Part shown: in pieces, positions 1 through 7,526 of the stretch
Numbering within the stretch: the first letter of the stretch is position 1
Layout of the letters: the number at the start of each line of letters is the position of its first letter
Origin: Planctomicrobium piriforme
GTDB taxonomy: Bacteria > Planctomycetota > Planctomycetia > Pirellulales > PNKZ01
Assembly: GCA_945877965.1 (NCBI GenBank)
Contig: CAMCTH010000075.1
Coordinates: 1-12,340, forward strand
Reading direction: 5' to 3'
Length of the DNA stretch: 12,340 nucleotides
Made by a program: the position numbers and the translations under genes
The notes under the pieces: model-generated
The model's input: the letters and a program-made list of their open reading frames with translations, nothing else
What the model was told of the DNA's origin: nothing
The model's database searches: none

Positions 1-9
1 CGTCGCGAT

Positions 10-1611
10 TTACTTGGCGACTGCGACCGTTGCCGTCGGCGCGGGGGCCGCGACGGCGCGGGCCGAGCGGGCGGCGCCGTTTGATGCGCCGGTGATGCCG
101 CCCGGCGAGAGCATGAGGCCGACCGAGGCGGCGAGGCAGACGACGACCGCCAGCTTCGGGCCGATCCCGGCCGAGGCCGGCGCTTCGCCGACGGCGGGGC
201 GGAAGTACATTGCGCCGATGAGTCGCAGATAGTATGCGGCCGAGATCGCGGCGTTCAGCATGCCGACGATTGCCAGTACGAGGAACCACGGGGCGATCTT
301 GGCTAATGGATTGGAACCATCCGGCGCCACGATGTCGCCGGAAAGGCCGACCTGCACCGCGCCGTAGAAGAGTTCGAACTTGCCGAAGAAGCCGGGCATC
401 GGCGGGATGCCGGCGAGGCTGAACAGGAAGATCGCGGCGGCCAGCGCCGTGCCGGGGCAAGTGCGACCGATCCCCGCGAGGTCGTCGATCTTGTCGAGCG
501 AGCGGTTCGGGCCCCCCATGTACGCAAAGGCCGAGAAGAGTCCGGCGGTCGCCAGCGAGTAAGCGGCCGTGTAGAAGAGCGTCGCGCCGATGCCGTCGAC
601 GCCCGGCAGGTTCGCCTTCCGCGCGGCGAAGTCGACGGCGAGGCCGACGAGCATGTAGCCGGCGTGCGCGATCGACGAGTAGGCGAGCATGCGGCGGACG
701 TCGTCTTGCCACAGCGCGGTGATGTTGCCCAGGGTCATCGTCACCATCGCTAAGATCAGCAGCAGGCGAACAGCGGTCTCTTCGGTCCCCGGTAAGGCGA
801 CCGAGACGATGCGGACCAAGGCGACGATGCCGGCGATCTTCGGTAGCACGGCCAACACCGCGGCGTTCGCGTGGGTGGTGCCTTGGTAAACGTCGGGAGC
901 GTAGAAATGAAACGGCACGGCGGCGATCTTGAAGCCGAGGCCGGCCGTCACCAGCACGAGCGCGAGTTGCGCGAAGAGCGGAGCGCTGCCGGCCTTGGCG
1001 AGACCGGCTTGCAGCGCGGCGGCGATTTCGTCGAGCCGCGTGCTGCCGCCGACGCCGTACAGGTAGCTGAAGCCGTATAAGGTGATGCCCGACGACAAGA
1101 TGCTGAGGAAGAAATACTTCGCGGCGCTTTCGCTGCTGCTGCCGTCTTTGCGGCCGAGGAAGAGCAGAATGTACGTCGGGATCGAAATAAGTTCGAGGCC
1201 CAGGAACAGCAGCGTCAGATCGCGAGCGCCGCCGACGAGCATCAGGCCGGCCGTCGCCATCAACAGCGTGCCGATCACTTCAGGCACCAACTCTTCGTTC
1301 TGCGGACGGGCCGCGACGAGGACGAACACCGCCCCGACGACGAGCGCGAGGAGCCGCACATATTGGCCGAGCAAATCGACCGCCAGCGGGCCGCCGACGT
1401 TCGCCGTGAGCAACGGTTCCGTCGCGCCGGCGGGCCAGAACAACTTTTCATATTGCCCGGTGAGCGCGAAGCCGGCGGCGACGAGGCCGGCCAAGCCGAC
1501 GCCCGCCCAGAACTTCTTGCCCGGCAGGTAGGCGCCGGCCAGGTAGATCAACGTCGCCGTGAGGACGACGATCAGTTCGGGAATGAGTACGCGAATCGTA
1601 TCAGCGGACAC
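10..1611 (-). CDS. nuoN: NADH-quinone oxidoreductase subunit N (antiporter-like proton pump)
   Basis: NuoN is one of the three antiporter-like membrane subunits of complex I and is thought to move protons across the inner membrane. The 533-residue product is hydrophobic throughout. Residues at the expected functional places are visible: Glu140 in GLELIS (TM5), Lys228 in FKIAAVPFHFYAPDVY (TM7), Lys258 in LPKIAG (TM8) and Lys411 in GFFGKFELF (TM12). It starts at GTG and overlaps the end of nuoM by 11 bases. An AGAGGTG ribosome-binding site (1616-1622) precedes it, and the near-perfect fit to the NuoN N-terminus supports this start. E. coli NuoN is about 485 residues; the extra length here includes an Ala/Pro-rich low-complexity C-terminus (about residues 505-533). 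It stops with TAA nine bases before the window edge, so what follows is unknown. Identification is secure. Confidence 0.97.
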   Translation of the reverse strand: MSADTIRVLIPELIVVLTATLIYLAGAYLPGKKFWAGVGLAGLVAAGFALTGQYEKLFWPAGATEPLLTANVGGPLAVDLLGQYVRLLALVVGAVFVLVAARPQNEELVPEVIGTLLMATAGLMLVGGARDLTLLFLGLELISIPTYILLFLGRKDGSSSESAAKYFFLSILSSGITLYGFSYLYGVGGSTRLDEIAAALQAGLAKAGSAPLFAQLALVLVTAGLGFKIAAVPFHFYAPDVYQGTTHANAAVLAVLPKIAGIVALVRIVSVALPGTEETAVRLLLILAMVTMTLGNITALWQDDVRRMLAYSSIAHAGYMLVGLAVDFAARKANLPGVDGIGATLFYTAAYSLATAGLFSAFAYMGGPNRSLDKIDDLAGIGRTCPGTALAAAIFLFSLAGIPPMPGFFGKFELFYGAVQVGLSGDIVAPDGSNPLAKIAPWFLVLAIVGMLNAAISAAYYLRLIGAMYFRPAVGEAPASAGIGPKLAVVVCLAASVGLMLSPGGITGASNGAARSARAVAAPAPTATVAVAK

Positions 1612-3409
1612 GGGCCACCTCTTCCTTCGATTCGATCACGGCCGGGACGATGAGACGGTTGACGACGACACCGTCGGCAGCGGGTCGGGCGGCGGTTTCG
1701 GTTGCGGGCAACGGCCACACATGGCGTGCATACGCGGTCTGCACGACGTCGGTGACGGCGTTGATATCGGGTTGCATCGGGGCCAGGAACGTCTGCGGCT
1801 TCAGACCGATCCAGAAGACGAAGACCAACAGCGGAGCGAGCGCGAAGAACTCACGCCATTTGAGGTCGACGATCCCGAGCGGATTGGGGAGCACTTCTTC
1901 GGCGTGACCGTGAGCATCGTGCGCGTGATCGTCGTGTGCGTGCGAATCATGACCATGGGCGTCGTGACCATGCGCCGCATGCGCGACGGCGGCGTGCGGG
2001 GCCGCATGTGTGGCGGGGCCGTGAGCGGCGTCGCCGTGAGCCGCCGGTTCCTTCAGCGGGCCGAAGAAGACTCGCTGATAGAGCCACAGCATGTACCACG
2101 CGCCGAGGACGACGCCGAACAGGGCGAGCACGGTGATCGTCAGCCATTGAAACTGCATGACCGGCGGCGACTCGGCATAGCCGCGTTGGAACATACCGAG
2201 CAGAATCAAAAACTCGCCGGCGAACCCGTTCATGCCGGGCAGCCCGATGCTCGAAAACGTGAACAGCAGCATCATCACCGAGAGCATCGGGATCCGTTTT
2301 GCCAGGCCGCTCAGGTCTTTGATCTCGCGGGTGTGATAGCGCTCGTAGATCATGCCGAACGTGGCGAACAGGCCGCCGGTCGCCAGGCCGTGATTGATCA
2401 TCTGCAACAGGCCGCCCTGCATGGCCGGCCGATTGAACGCGAAGATGCCGAGCATGCAGTAGCCCATGTGGCTGACCGAGCTATAGGCGATCAAACGTTT
2501 GACGTCGCTCTGAGCCAGGGCCGTCAGTGCGCCGTAAATAATGCCGGCCGCCGAGAGCCAGAGGACCCACGGCATGCAAGTGACCGCGGCGTCGGGCAAC
2601 ATCGGCAAGCTGAACCGCAGGAAGCCGTACGTCCCAATTTTTAACAGGATGCCGGCCAGCAACACCGAGCCGGCCGTCGGGGCCTGAACGTGCGCGAGCG
2701 GCAGCCACGTGTGCAGCGGGAACAACGGCACCTTGATGGCGAACCCGGCGAACAAGGCCAGGAAGATCCAGAATTGATGCTTCGCGTCGAGCGGATGCGC
2801 CGCGATGCCCTTGGTGATCTCGATCACGTCGAACGTGAGCGGCTCGCCCGGATGATTGCGGCCGTTCAGGAACACGATCGCCATCAGGCCGATGAACGTC
2901 AGCACGCTGCCGGCCAACGTGAACAGGAAGAATTTGACCGCGGCATAGCGGCGCTGTTCGCTCCCCCAGATGCCGATCAGGAAGAAGAGCGGGATGAGCG
3001 TGAACTCGAAGAAGACGTAGAACAAGATGATGTCGCGAGCCGCGAAGACGCCGAGCATGCCGGCCTCGAGCACCAGCAGCAGCGAATAGAACAGCGGGCC
3101 GCGCTCTTCGATCGCTTCCCAACTCACCAAGATTGCCGTGACGCTGAGCAGGCCGCTCAGGGCGAACATCCAGAGGCTCAAGCCGTCGAGCCCGAGGTTG
3201 AAGCGAACGTCGAACACGCCGGTCGTGAGCCACGGGTCGTTGACCGACGGTTGATCGTGCATCAGCACCGTCTTGACGACCCAGTAGAGCGTGACGAGCG
3301 ACACGGCGAGCGCGACCGACCGCGCGACGACGCGACTGCCGTCGGCCAAGAGCGCAATCAGCCCCACGCCGAAGAGCGGAAGCAGGATGGAGACGACGAG
3401 AGGGTTCAA
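1601..3409 (-). CDS. nuoM: NADH-quinone oxidoreductase subunit M, with His-rich loop
   Basis: NuoM is the middle antiporter-like pump of the complex I membrane arm. Counting from the start chosen here (602 residues), the conserved charged residues are Glu135 in FFEFTLIP, Lys226 in AIKVPLFPLHTWLP, Lys257 in LLKIGTYGF and Glu399 in GFAGEFLIL. I chose the TTG at 3409 because TAAGGA lies 8 bases upstream and the resulting N-terminus (MNPLVVSILLPLFG) is typical of the family. A longer reading from TTG at 3430 has no ribosome-binding site and begins inside a heptamer repeat. Residues 458-502 form a loop with 15 histidines mixed with Ala, Asp and Gly, between the TM13 and TM14 regions. About 85 residues follow, including a polar tail after the last membrane segment. 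The 3' end overlaps nuoN by 11 bases. Confidence 0.96.
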   Translation of the reverse strand: MNPLVVSILLPLFGVGLIALLADGSRVVARSVALAVSLVTLYWVVKTVLMHDQPSVNDPWLTTGVFDVRFNLGLDGLSLWMFALSGLLSVTAILVSWEAIEERGPLFYSLLLVLEAGMLGVFAARDIILFYVFFEFTLIPLFFLIGIWGSEQRRYAAVKFFLFTLAGSVLTFIGLMAIVFLNGRNHPGEPLTFDVIEITKGIAAHPLDAKHQFWIFLALFAGFAIKVPLFPLHTWLPLAHVQAPTAGSVLLAGILLKIGTYGFLRFSLPMLPDAAVTCMPWVLWLSAAGIIYGALTALAQSDVKRLIAYSSVSHMGYCMLGIFAFNRPAMQGGLLQMINHGLATGGLFATFGMIYERYHTREIKDLSGLAKRIPMLSVMMLLFTFSSIGLPGMNGFAGEFLILLGMFQRGYAESPPVMQFQWLTITVLALFGVVLGAWYMLWLYQRVFFGPLKEPAAHGDAAHGPATHAAPHAAVAHAAHGHDAHGHDSHAHDDHAHDAHGHAEEVLPNPLGIVDLKWREFFALAPLLVFVFWIGLKPQTFLAPMQPDINAVTDVVQTAYARHVWPLPATETAARPAADGVVVNRLIVPAVIESKEEVARVR

Positions 3410-3417
3410 GAGTCTTT

Positions 3418-3423
3418 TCCTTA
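3418..3423 (-). promoter_or_regulatory. Ribosome-binding site deciding the nuoM TTG start
   Basis: TAAGGA on the minus strand lies 8 bases upstream of TTG at 3409. The longer reading from TTG at 3430 has only heptamer repeat upstream and no such site. Confidence 0.75.
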
Positions 3424-3428
3424 CGATC

Positions 3429-3511
3429 AATGCTAAGTGCTAAACGCTAATTGCTAAATGACGGACGGCCGAAGGGGATCTTCATTTAGCATTTATCATT
3501 GAGCATTTCTA
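3429..3511. repeat. Inverted GCTAAAT heptamer arrays without a gene, nuoL-nuoM gap
   Basis: The left array has four perfect-period heptamers: ATGCTAA, GTGCTAA, ACGCTAA and TTGCTAA (3430-3457). The right array (3484-3511) reads ATTTAGC, ATTTATC, ATTGAGC, ATTTCTA. The inner 23 bases of the two arms pair at 19 positions around a spacer of about 20 bases. The unit is the same as that flanking the four-helix-bundle gene. The right edge overlaps the TAG stop of nuoL and gives the same TAGAAAYGCT edge seen beside nuoG. Confidence 0.85.
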
Positions 3512-5539
3512 ATTTCCGAATATCGCCGTCAGGCGCAACGAGCCGAACAACACCAGCATCCCCAGGACCATTGCCAAGGCGTAGAACTGCACCATGCCGG
3601 TTTGCAGCGAGCGGAGCAGCGCCCCGCCGGCCCGCGGCACGAATCCGCAGAAGTTCACCAAGGCGTCGATCACATAGCGATCAACGAAGTAACTGAGCGA
3701 CGCCAGCAGCCGCAACGGCCAGACGAGCAGCGCGTTGTAGATTTCGTCAAAGTAGAACTTGTTGAGCGAGAGTTGATACAGGAACAGCCCCTTCTTCGTG
3801 CTCGTCAACTCGGCCACCTGCTCGGCCTCGTCCTTCTTGCCCAGGTACATGAACGCGGCTAGGCCGATGCCGGCCAGCGCGACGATCGTGCTCATCGTCG
3901 CCACGTCCATGTGGAACGGCAGCCCCTTGTGATCGTGCAACAGGGCGGCGCCGTACTCGCCGATCGCCCCCTTCGTGAGCGACGGCGTCTGCCACAAGTA
4001 ATGATGGAAACTGTGCGTCATTTCGCAGTAGGCACCGACCGACACCGCACAGATCGCCAGAATGATCAACGGCACCGTCATCGAGCGGGGCGATTCGTGC
4101 GGATGATGGGCTTCGGCCGGCGTCTTGAGCGGGCCGTAGAACGTGAGGAACAATGCGCGGAAGGTGTAGAACGCCGTGAGGAACGCGGTGAACACGCCGA
4201 CGTAGTAGACCCACTGATAAACGTGTTGATAGTTGCCGGGAGCGCCGTGGGCGAACTTGTCGTGGACCGCGCCGAGGATCGTGTCCTTGCTCCAGAAGCC
4301 GGCGAACGGAAAGACGCCGGCCAGCGCCAGCGCGCCGAACCAGAACGTCTTGAACGTCCAGGGCATGATGTGCCGCAGGCCGCTGAACCGCCGCATGTCA
4401 ATCACATGGTGCATCGCGTGCATCACGCTGCCGGCCGCGAGGAACAACAACGCTTTGAAGAACGCGTGGGTGAACAGGTGGAACATGCCGCCGGTGATGC
4501 CGGCCAGCGTGCCGCACCCGAGCCCCATGAACATGTAGCCGAGTTGACTGACGGTCGAGTAGGCCATCACCCGCTTGAGATCGTGCTGCGTCAGAGCGGT
4601 GAGGCCGGCGAGCAGCGCGGTGAACGTGCCGACGCAGGCAACGACGACCTGAGCGATTTCCGACACGGCGAACAGCGGCGTGCAGCGCGTGACCATGTAG
4701 ACGCCGGCGGTCACCATCGTCGCGGCATGGATGAGAGCACTGACCGGAGTCGGGCCTTCCATCGCGTCGGGCAACCAAACATGCAGCGGGAACTGTGCAC
4801 TCTTACCGCACGCCCCGACGAACAGCAGCAGTGCGATCGCCGTACCGATCGTCCCGCCGACGATCGGGCTGTTGAAGACCGTGTCGTAATCGAGGGACCC
4901 ATAGGTGGTCCAGATTAAAAAGATGCCGAGGGCGAACCCAAAATCGCCGATGCGATTAACGAGGAACGCCTTCTTGCCTGCCGCCGCCGCCTCGGGCTTC
5001 TCGAACCAGAAGCCGATCAACAGGTAACTGCAAACGCCGACCGCTTCCCAGCCGAAGAAGAGCAACAAGAAATTGCTGCCCGAAACGAGCATGGTCATCG
5101 AGAAGACGAACAGCCCGACGTAGGTGAAGAACCGCCAATAACTCTTGTCGCCGTGCATGTACCCCGACGCGTAGACGACGACCAGCGACGCGACGAACGT
5201 CACCATGCTGAGCATGATCGACGTCAGCGGATCGGCGCGGAGCGCGATGTCGAGCACCAAGTTTCGTTCATTTTTTCCCGAGCCCATCGCGTCGTCGATC
5301 ACGGCCCATTGCCAGGGGCGAACGACCTGCGAGAAGCCGCCGGGGCCGGCGTTCTCGCTCTCGATATTCACCAACCGCATGAGTTGCAAGCTGGCGAGGA
5401 ACGCCAAGATGAGCGCGACGAGAATCGGCCAATGACTCTTCTCTTTGAGCCACCGCTTACCGAGCAGCGCCGTCACGATCGTCGCCGCCAACGACAGCAA
5501 CGGAATGAGCAGCGTGAGAGATTCGATCTTGTTGAACAT
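3509..5539 (-). CDS. nuoL: NADH-quinone oxidoreductase subunit L (distal proton pump)
   Basis: NuoL is the outermost antiporter-like subunit of complex I. It carries the long lateral helix that runs back along the membrane arm. The 676-residue product (613 in E. coli) contains Glu164 in FFGWEAVGVCSYLLIGFW, Asp199 in NRIGDFGF, Lys246 in CGKSAQFPLHVWLPDAMEGP, Lys362 in HAFFKALLFL and Lys418 in FWSKD. These match the pattern of essential residues in the E. coli subunit. A short HHPHESP segment at about 478-484 is common in the family. Residues after about 545 contain the expected lateral-helix region and a final hydrophobic segment. The ATG at 5539 fits the family N-terminus, but no Shine-Dalgarno sequence precedes it. 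Both flanking gaps are filled by inverted heptamer repeats, and the TAG stop lies at the edge of the downstream one. Confidence 0.97.
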   Translation of the reverse strand: MFNKIESLTLLIPLLSLAATIVTALLGKRWLKEKSHWPILVALILAFLASLQLMRLVNIESENAGPGGFSQVVRPWQWAVIDDAMGSGKNERNLVLDIALRADPLTSIMLSMVTFVASLVVVYASGYMHGDKSYWRFFTYVGLFVFSMTMLVSGSNFLLLFFGWEAVGVCSYLLIGFWFEKPEAAAAGKKAFLVNRIGDFGFALGIFLIWTTYGSLDYDTVFNSPIVGGTIGTAIALLLFVGACGKSAQFPLHVWLPDAMEGPTPVSALIHAATMVTAGVYMVTRCTPLFAVSEIAQVVVACVGTFTALLAGLTALTQHDLKRVMAYSTVSQLGYMFMGLGCGTLAGITGGMFHLFTHAFFKALLFLAAGSVMHAMHHVIDMRRFSGLRHIMPWTFKTFWFGALALAGVFPFAGFWSKDTILGAVHDKFAHGAPGNYQHVYQWVYYVGVFTAFLTAFYTFRALFLTFYGPLKTPAEAHHPHESPRSMTVPLIILAICAVSVGAYCEMTHSFHHYLWQTPSLTKGAIGEYGAALLHDHKGLPFHMDVATMSTIVALAGIGLAAFMYLGKKDEAEQVAELTSTKKGLFLYQLSLNKFYFDEIYNALLVWPLRLLASLSYFVDRYVIDALVNFCGFVPRAGGALLRSLQTGMVQFYALAMVLGMLVLFGSLRLTAIFGN

Positions 5540-5546
5540 TCGTTAA

Positions 5547-5621
5547 ATGCAGAAGTCAAAATGCAGAATGCAGAACGAAGGAGATCTGTTTCCTCGTTCT
5601 GCGTTTTGCATTCTTCCTTCT
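5547..5621. repeat. Inverted ATGCAGA-type heptamer arrays, nuoK-nuoL gap
   Basis: Bases 5560-5578 and the reverse complement of 5594-5612 match at 17 of 19 positions, with a 15-base loop. Weaker pairing continues outwards (AGAAG near 5551 with CTTCT near 5617). The arms are period-7: ATGCAGA occurs at 5547, 5561 and 5568. On the transcript this makes a strong hairpin between nuoK and nuoL. It is followed by only four U residues, so a full terminator is unlikely. Confidence 0.8.
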
Positions 5622-5628
5622 TACTTTC

Positions 5629-6087
5629 TTAAACGTGTGTGCGGTAAATCGTGTCTTCTTCTTTGGTCTTCGGGTCGATGCCGGCCGGCGTGAGCTTGGG
5701 GAACGTCGGCTTCGGATCGTCGTCGGCCGGGATCTCGCGGTCGACGAACCGCGGCTGATTCCCTTCGCGCAAGTTCTGCCACAGAGCGATGTCCAAATTG
5801 CCGCCGCGATGGAACAGCATTTGAACCAAGGCGAGCGCGATCGCCGCCTCGCAGGCCGCCACGGTCAGAATGAAGATGACGAGCATCTGCCCGCCCCAAT
5901 CATCGTGAAAGCGGCCCCAGCCGACGAGCGAGACCGAGACGCCTTGCAGCATCATTTCAGCCGCCAAGAACATGACGATCATGTTCCGCCGCGTCAGAAA
6001 GCCGACGAGGCCGATCGTGAACAACAATGCTCCGATGAGCAGGTAATTTTCGAGCAGATGAATTTCGGCTTCGGCATGACTAAGCAT
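5629..6087 (-). CDS. nuoK: NADH-quinone oxidoreductase subunit K, C-terminally extended
   Basis: NuoK is a three-helix membrane subunit of complex I that helps link quinone chemistry to the proton pumps. With the start used here (152 residues), the conserved membrane glutamates are Glu44 in FLAAEMMLQG and Glu80 in AACEAAIALAL. The TLLRRN-like signature appears as FLTRRN near residue 33. Three hydrophobic segments lie at about 14-31, 36-56 and 68-92. The ATG at 6087 is preferred over the in-frame ATG at 6105 because GAGGAGGG (6096-6103) sits 8 bases upstream of it. It overlaps the nuoJ stop as ATGCTTAG. The family is usually about 100 residues; here some 58 polar, proline- and acid-rich residues follow the last helix and should be soluble. 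I see no known domain in this tail. Confidence 0.95.
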   Translation of the reverse strand: MLSHAEAEIHLLENYLLIGALLFTIGLVGFLTRRNMIVMFLAAEMMLQGVSVSLVGWGRFHDDWGGQMLVIFILTVAACEAAIALALVQMLFHRGGNLDIALWQNLREGNQPRFVDREIPADDDPKPTFPKLTPAGIDPKTKEEDTIYRTHV

Positions 6088-6922
6088 TGCGGCGGCCCTC
6101 CTCATTCAGACCCGAGGTCATGCCGTCCGACGTGCGGACCGCGGCGGCCTGGGCTTCGGCATGTTTGCCGTGGGCGATGATCGCGACCGCGCCGACTAAC
6201 GCGACCAACAGCAACGTGCCGGCCGTTTCGACGCCGATCAGATACTTGCTAAAGAGTTCACCGCCCAGCTTTTCGACGTGCCGCGGGGCGAGGATGTTTT
6301 TGTTCTGCTGCTCGGCGGTCGCGGTGAGCACGATCGGAGCCGGCTCTTTACTGTCCTTCGCCGGTGTCTTGTCGGTGAAGGCTGTATTATCAACAAACAC
6401 CGTCGTGGCCGTCGTCCAAGTGAGCAGGAAGACCAGCAGCGCGCCGGTGCCGGCCGAGATGCCCGCCTCCCAACTGACGCGGTCGTAGAGCGAGTGCCCT
6501 TCCGGATTGCAGAGCATCAGCACGAACAGCATCGTCACCAAGATCGCTCCGGCATAGACGACGACCGTCGCCACGCCGAGGAACTGCGCCCCTTGGAAGA
6601 AGAACAGCCCCGCCGTGCCGAGCAACGTCAGCGCGAACCAGATCGCACAGTAGACCGGACTCCGCATCGTCACCGCCCCGACGGCCGAGACGAGCGTGAC
6701 CGACGCCATGACGTAGAAGACCGCATCGCTCACCCAGTCGCTGAGCAGGTGCAGGTTCGTGGCGAACAGGCCGAGCGAGATCGTCGTGAAGATGAGCCCG
6801 AACGCTTTGCCGCGGGCCGTGGTGCTGGGCAACAGTAGCCACAGTCCGAGCGCGAAGCAGACGCAGGCGAGCGCCGTCAACGGCTCGATACCCAAGACTC
6901 GGAGAGCTTGCAGGAGTTGCAT
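6080..6922 (-). CDS. nuoJ: NADH-quinone oxidoreductase subunit J, N-terminally extended
   Basis: NuoJ is a membrane subunit of complex I next to NuoK, and its flexible TM3 takes part in coupling. The family core runs from about residue 68 (FYVMASVTLVSAVGAV) through GVATVVVYAGAILVTMLFVLML at about 116-137, with the TM3 tyrosine at Tyr123. A further helix follows at about 158-175 and a last one at about 229-250. The product is 280 residues, against 184 in E. coli. Most of the difference is an N-terminal addition of about 65 residues with two predicted membrane segments (about 14-31 and 40-58), plus a polar loop at 178-225. ATG at 6922 shares one base with the nuoI stop (TAATG). A strong GGGAGG (6932-6937) lies 9 bases upstream, so the long N-terminus is real. 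Confidence 0.95.
   Translation of the reverse strand: MQLLQALRVLGIEPLTALACVCFALGLWLLLPSTTARGKAFGLIFTTISLGLFATNLHLLSDWVSDAVFYVMASVTLVSAVGAVTMRSPVYCAIWFALTLLGTAGLFFFQGAQFLGVATVVVYAGAILVTMLFVLMLCNPEGHSLYDRVSWEAGISAGTGALLVFLLTWTTATTVFVDNTAFTDKTPAKDSKEPAPIVLTATAEQQNKNILAPRHVEKLGGELFSKYLIGVETAGTLLLVALVGAVAIIAHGKHAEAQAAAVRTSDGMTSGLNEEGRRNA
6096..6103 (-). promoter_or_regulatory. Ribosome-binding site deciding the nuoK start
   Basis: GAGGAGGG on the minus strand, inside the end of nuoJ, lies 8 bases upstream of ATG at 6087. The alternative ATG at 6105 immediately precedes this motif and so cannot use it. Confidence 0.85.
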
Positions 6923-7455
6923 TACGGCGCGCCTCCCAACGACTTCGACTTCATCGGTTCGGCATCTTTGGTCATGTCGTAAACGCTGAGCAGTTTTTCT
7001 TTATCAAAAATCATCTCTTCGCGACTGCGGCCCGTCAGGTCGAATAGGCTCGTCAGCTCGATCGCATCGACCGGACAGGCTTCTTCGCACATGCCGCAGA
7101 AGATGCAGCGGAGTTCGTCGATTGCGAAGCTTTCGCAGTACTTATCGCGATCGGGCCAGGGACTCGGCGCGGCGATGATGTCGATGCAGTGGGCCGGACA
7201 GGCGGTCGCGCAGAGGAAGCAGGCGACGCATTTGACGCGGCCTTGATCGTCTTTGTTCAGCCGATGCACGCCGCGGTAGATCAGCGGGTTGCCGATCTCG
7301 GGCCGCTCTTCCGGGAAGCTGACGGTCATCTTCTTGGAGAACAAGTGCTTCGTCGTCGTGGCCAAGCCGCCGATGACCGCGGGAATGTACATCTTCCCCG
7401 CCAGGCCGAGCTTCGGCTCTTCAATCCACTTCACGTTGGGGTCGGTTGCTTGCAT
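6922..7455 (-). CDS. nuoI: NADH-quinone oxidoreductase subunit I (2x 4Fe-4S ferredoxin type)
   Basis: NuoI carries iron-sulfur clusters N6a and N6b, which pass electrons from the peripheral arm towards the quinone-reducing centre. The 177-residue product shows two complete CxxCxxCxxxCP motifs: Cys76, 79, 82 and 86, then Cys117, 120, 123 and 127. Before them is the family stretch EERPEIGNPLIYRGVHRLNKD (about 49-69) that anchors it to the membrane arm. Start ATG at 7455 has only a weak GGA upstream, and the gap before it is occupied by a GC-rich palindromic element. The stop overlaps the nuoJ start by one base, which suggests coupled translation of I and J. Its length is close to the E. coli value of 180. 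Confidence 0.97.
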   Translation of the reverse strand: MQATDPNVKWIEEPKLGLAGKMYIPAVIGGLATTTKHLFSKKMTVSFPEERPEIGNPLIYRGVHRLNKDDQGRVKCVACFLCATACPAHCIDIIAAPSPWPDRDKYCESFAIDELRCIFCGMCEEACPVDAIELTSLFDLTGRSREEMIFDKEKLLSVYDMTKDAEPMKSKSLGGAP

Positions 7456-7468
7456 GTTGTTGTTTCCA

Positions 7469-7526
7469 ATTCAGCCGCGGGGCTCGTCCCCGCGAGTTCA
7501 CGCGTCGACGAGCGACGCGGCTAAAT
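7469..7526. repeat. GC-rich palindromic element with two mirrored hairpins, nuoH-nuoI gap
   Basis: The element reads ATTCAGC, a first hairpin CGCGGGG-CTCGT-CCCCGCG (7476-7494), a 6-base linker, a second hairpin CGCGTCG-ACGAG-CGACGCG (7501-7519), then GCTAAAT. The outer heptamers are complementary at 6 of 7 positions. The second hairpin is an inverted copy of the first with two compensated base-pair changes, and the two loops are perfect reverse complements. It overlaps the nuoH stop codon. A related copy starts at 12292. Confidence 0.8.

Noticed and set aside
1904..2038. Separate metal-chaperone domain fused to NuoM
   Set aside because: The His-rich stretch is low-complexity with no fold signature and sits within a transmembrane subunit loop.
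3410..3430. nuoM starting at TTG 3430
   Set aside because: It has no ribosome-binding site, starts inside the heptamer array, and adds seven residues not typical of the family; TTG 3409 has TAAGGA at good spacing.
5547..5621. Rho-independent terminator between nuoK and nuoL
   Set aside because: The hairpin is strong, but the transcript has only four U residues after it, and essential genes of the same complex follow. Partial attenuation cannot be excluded.
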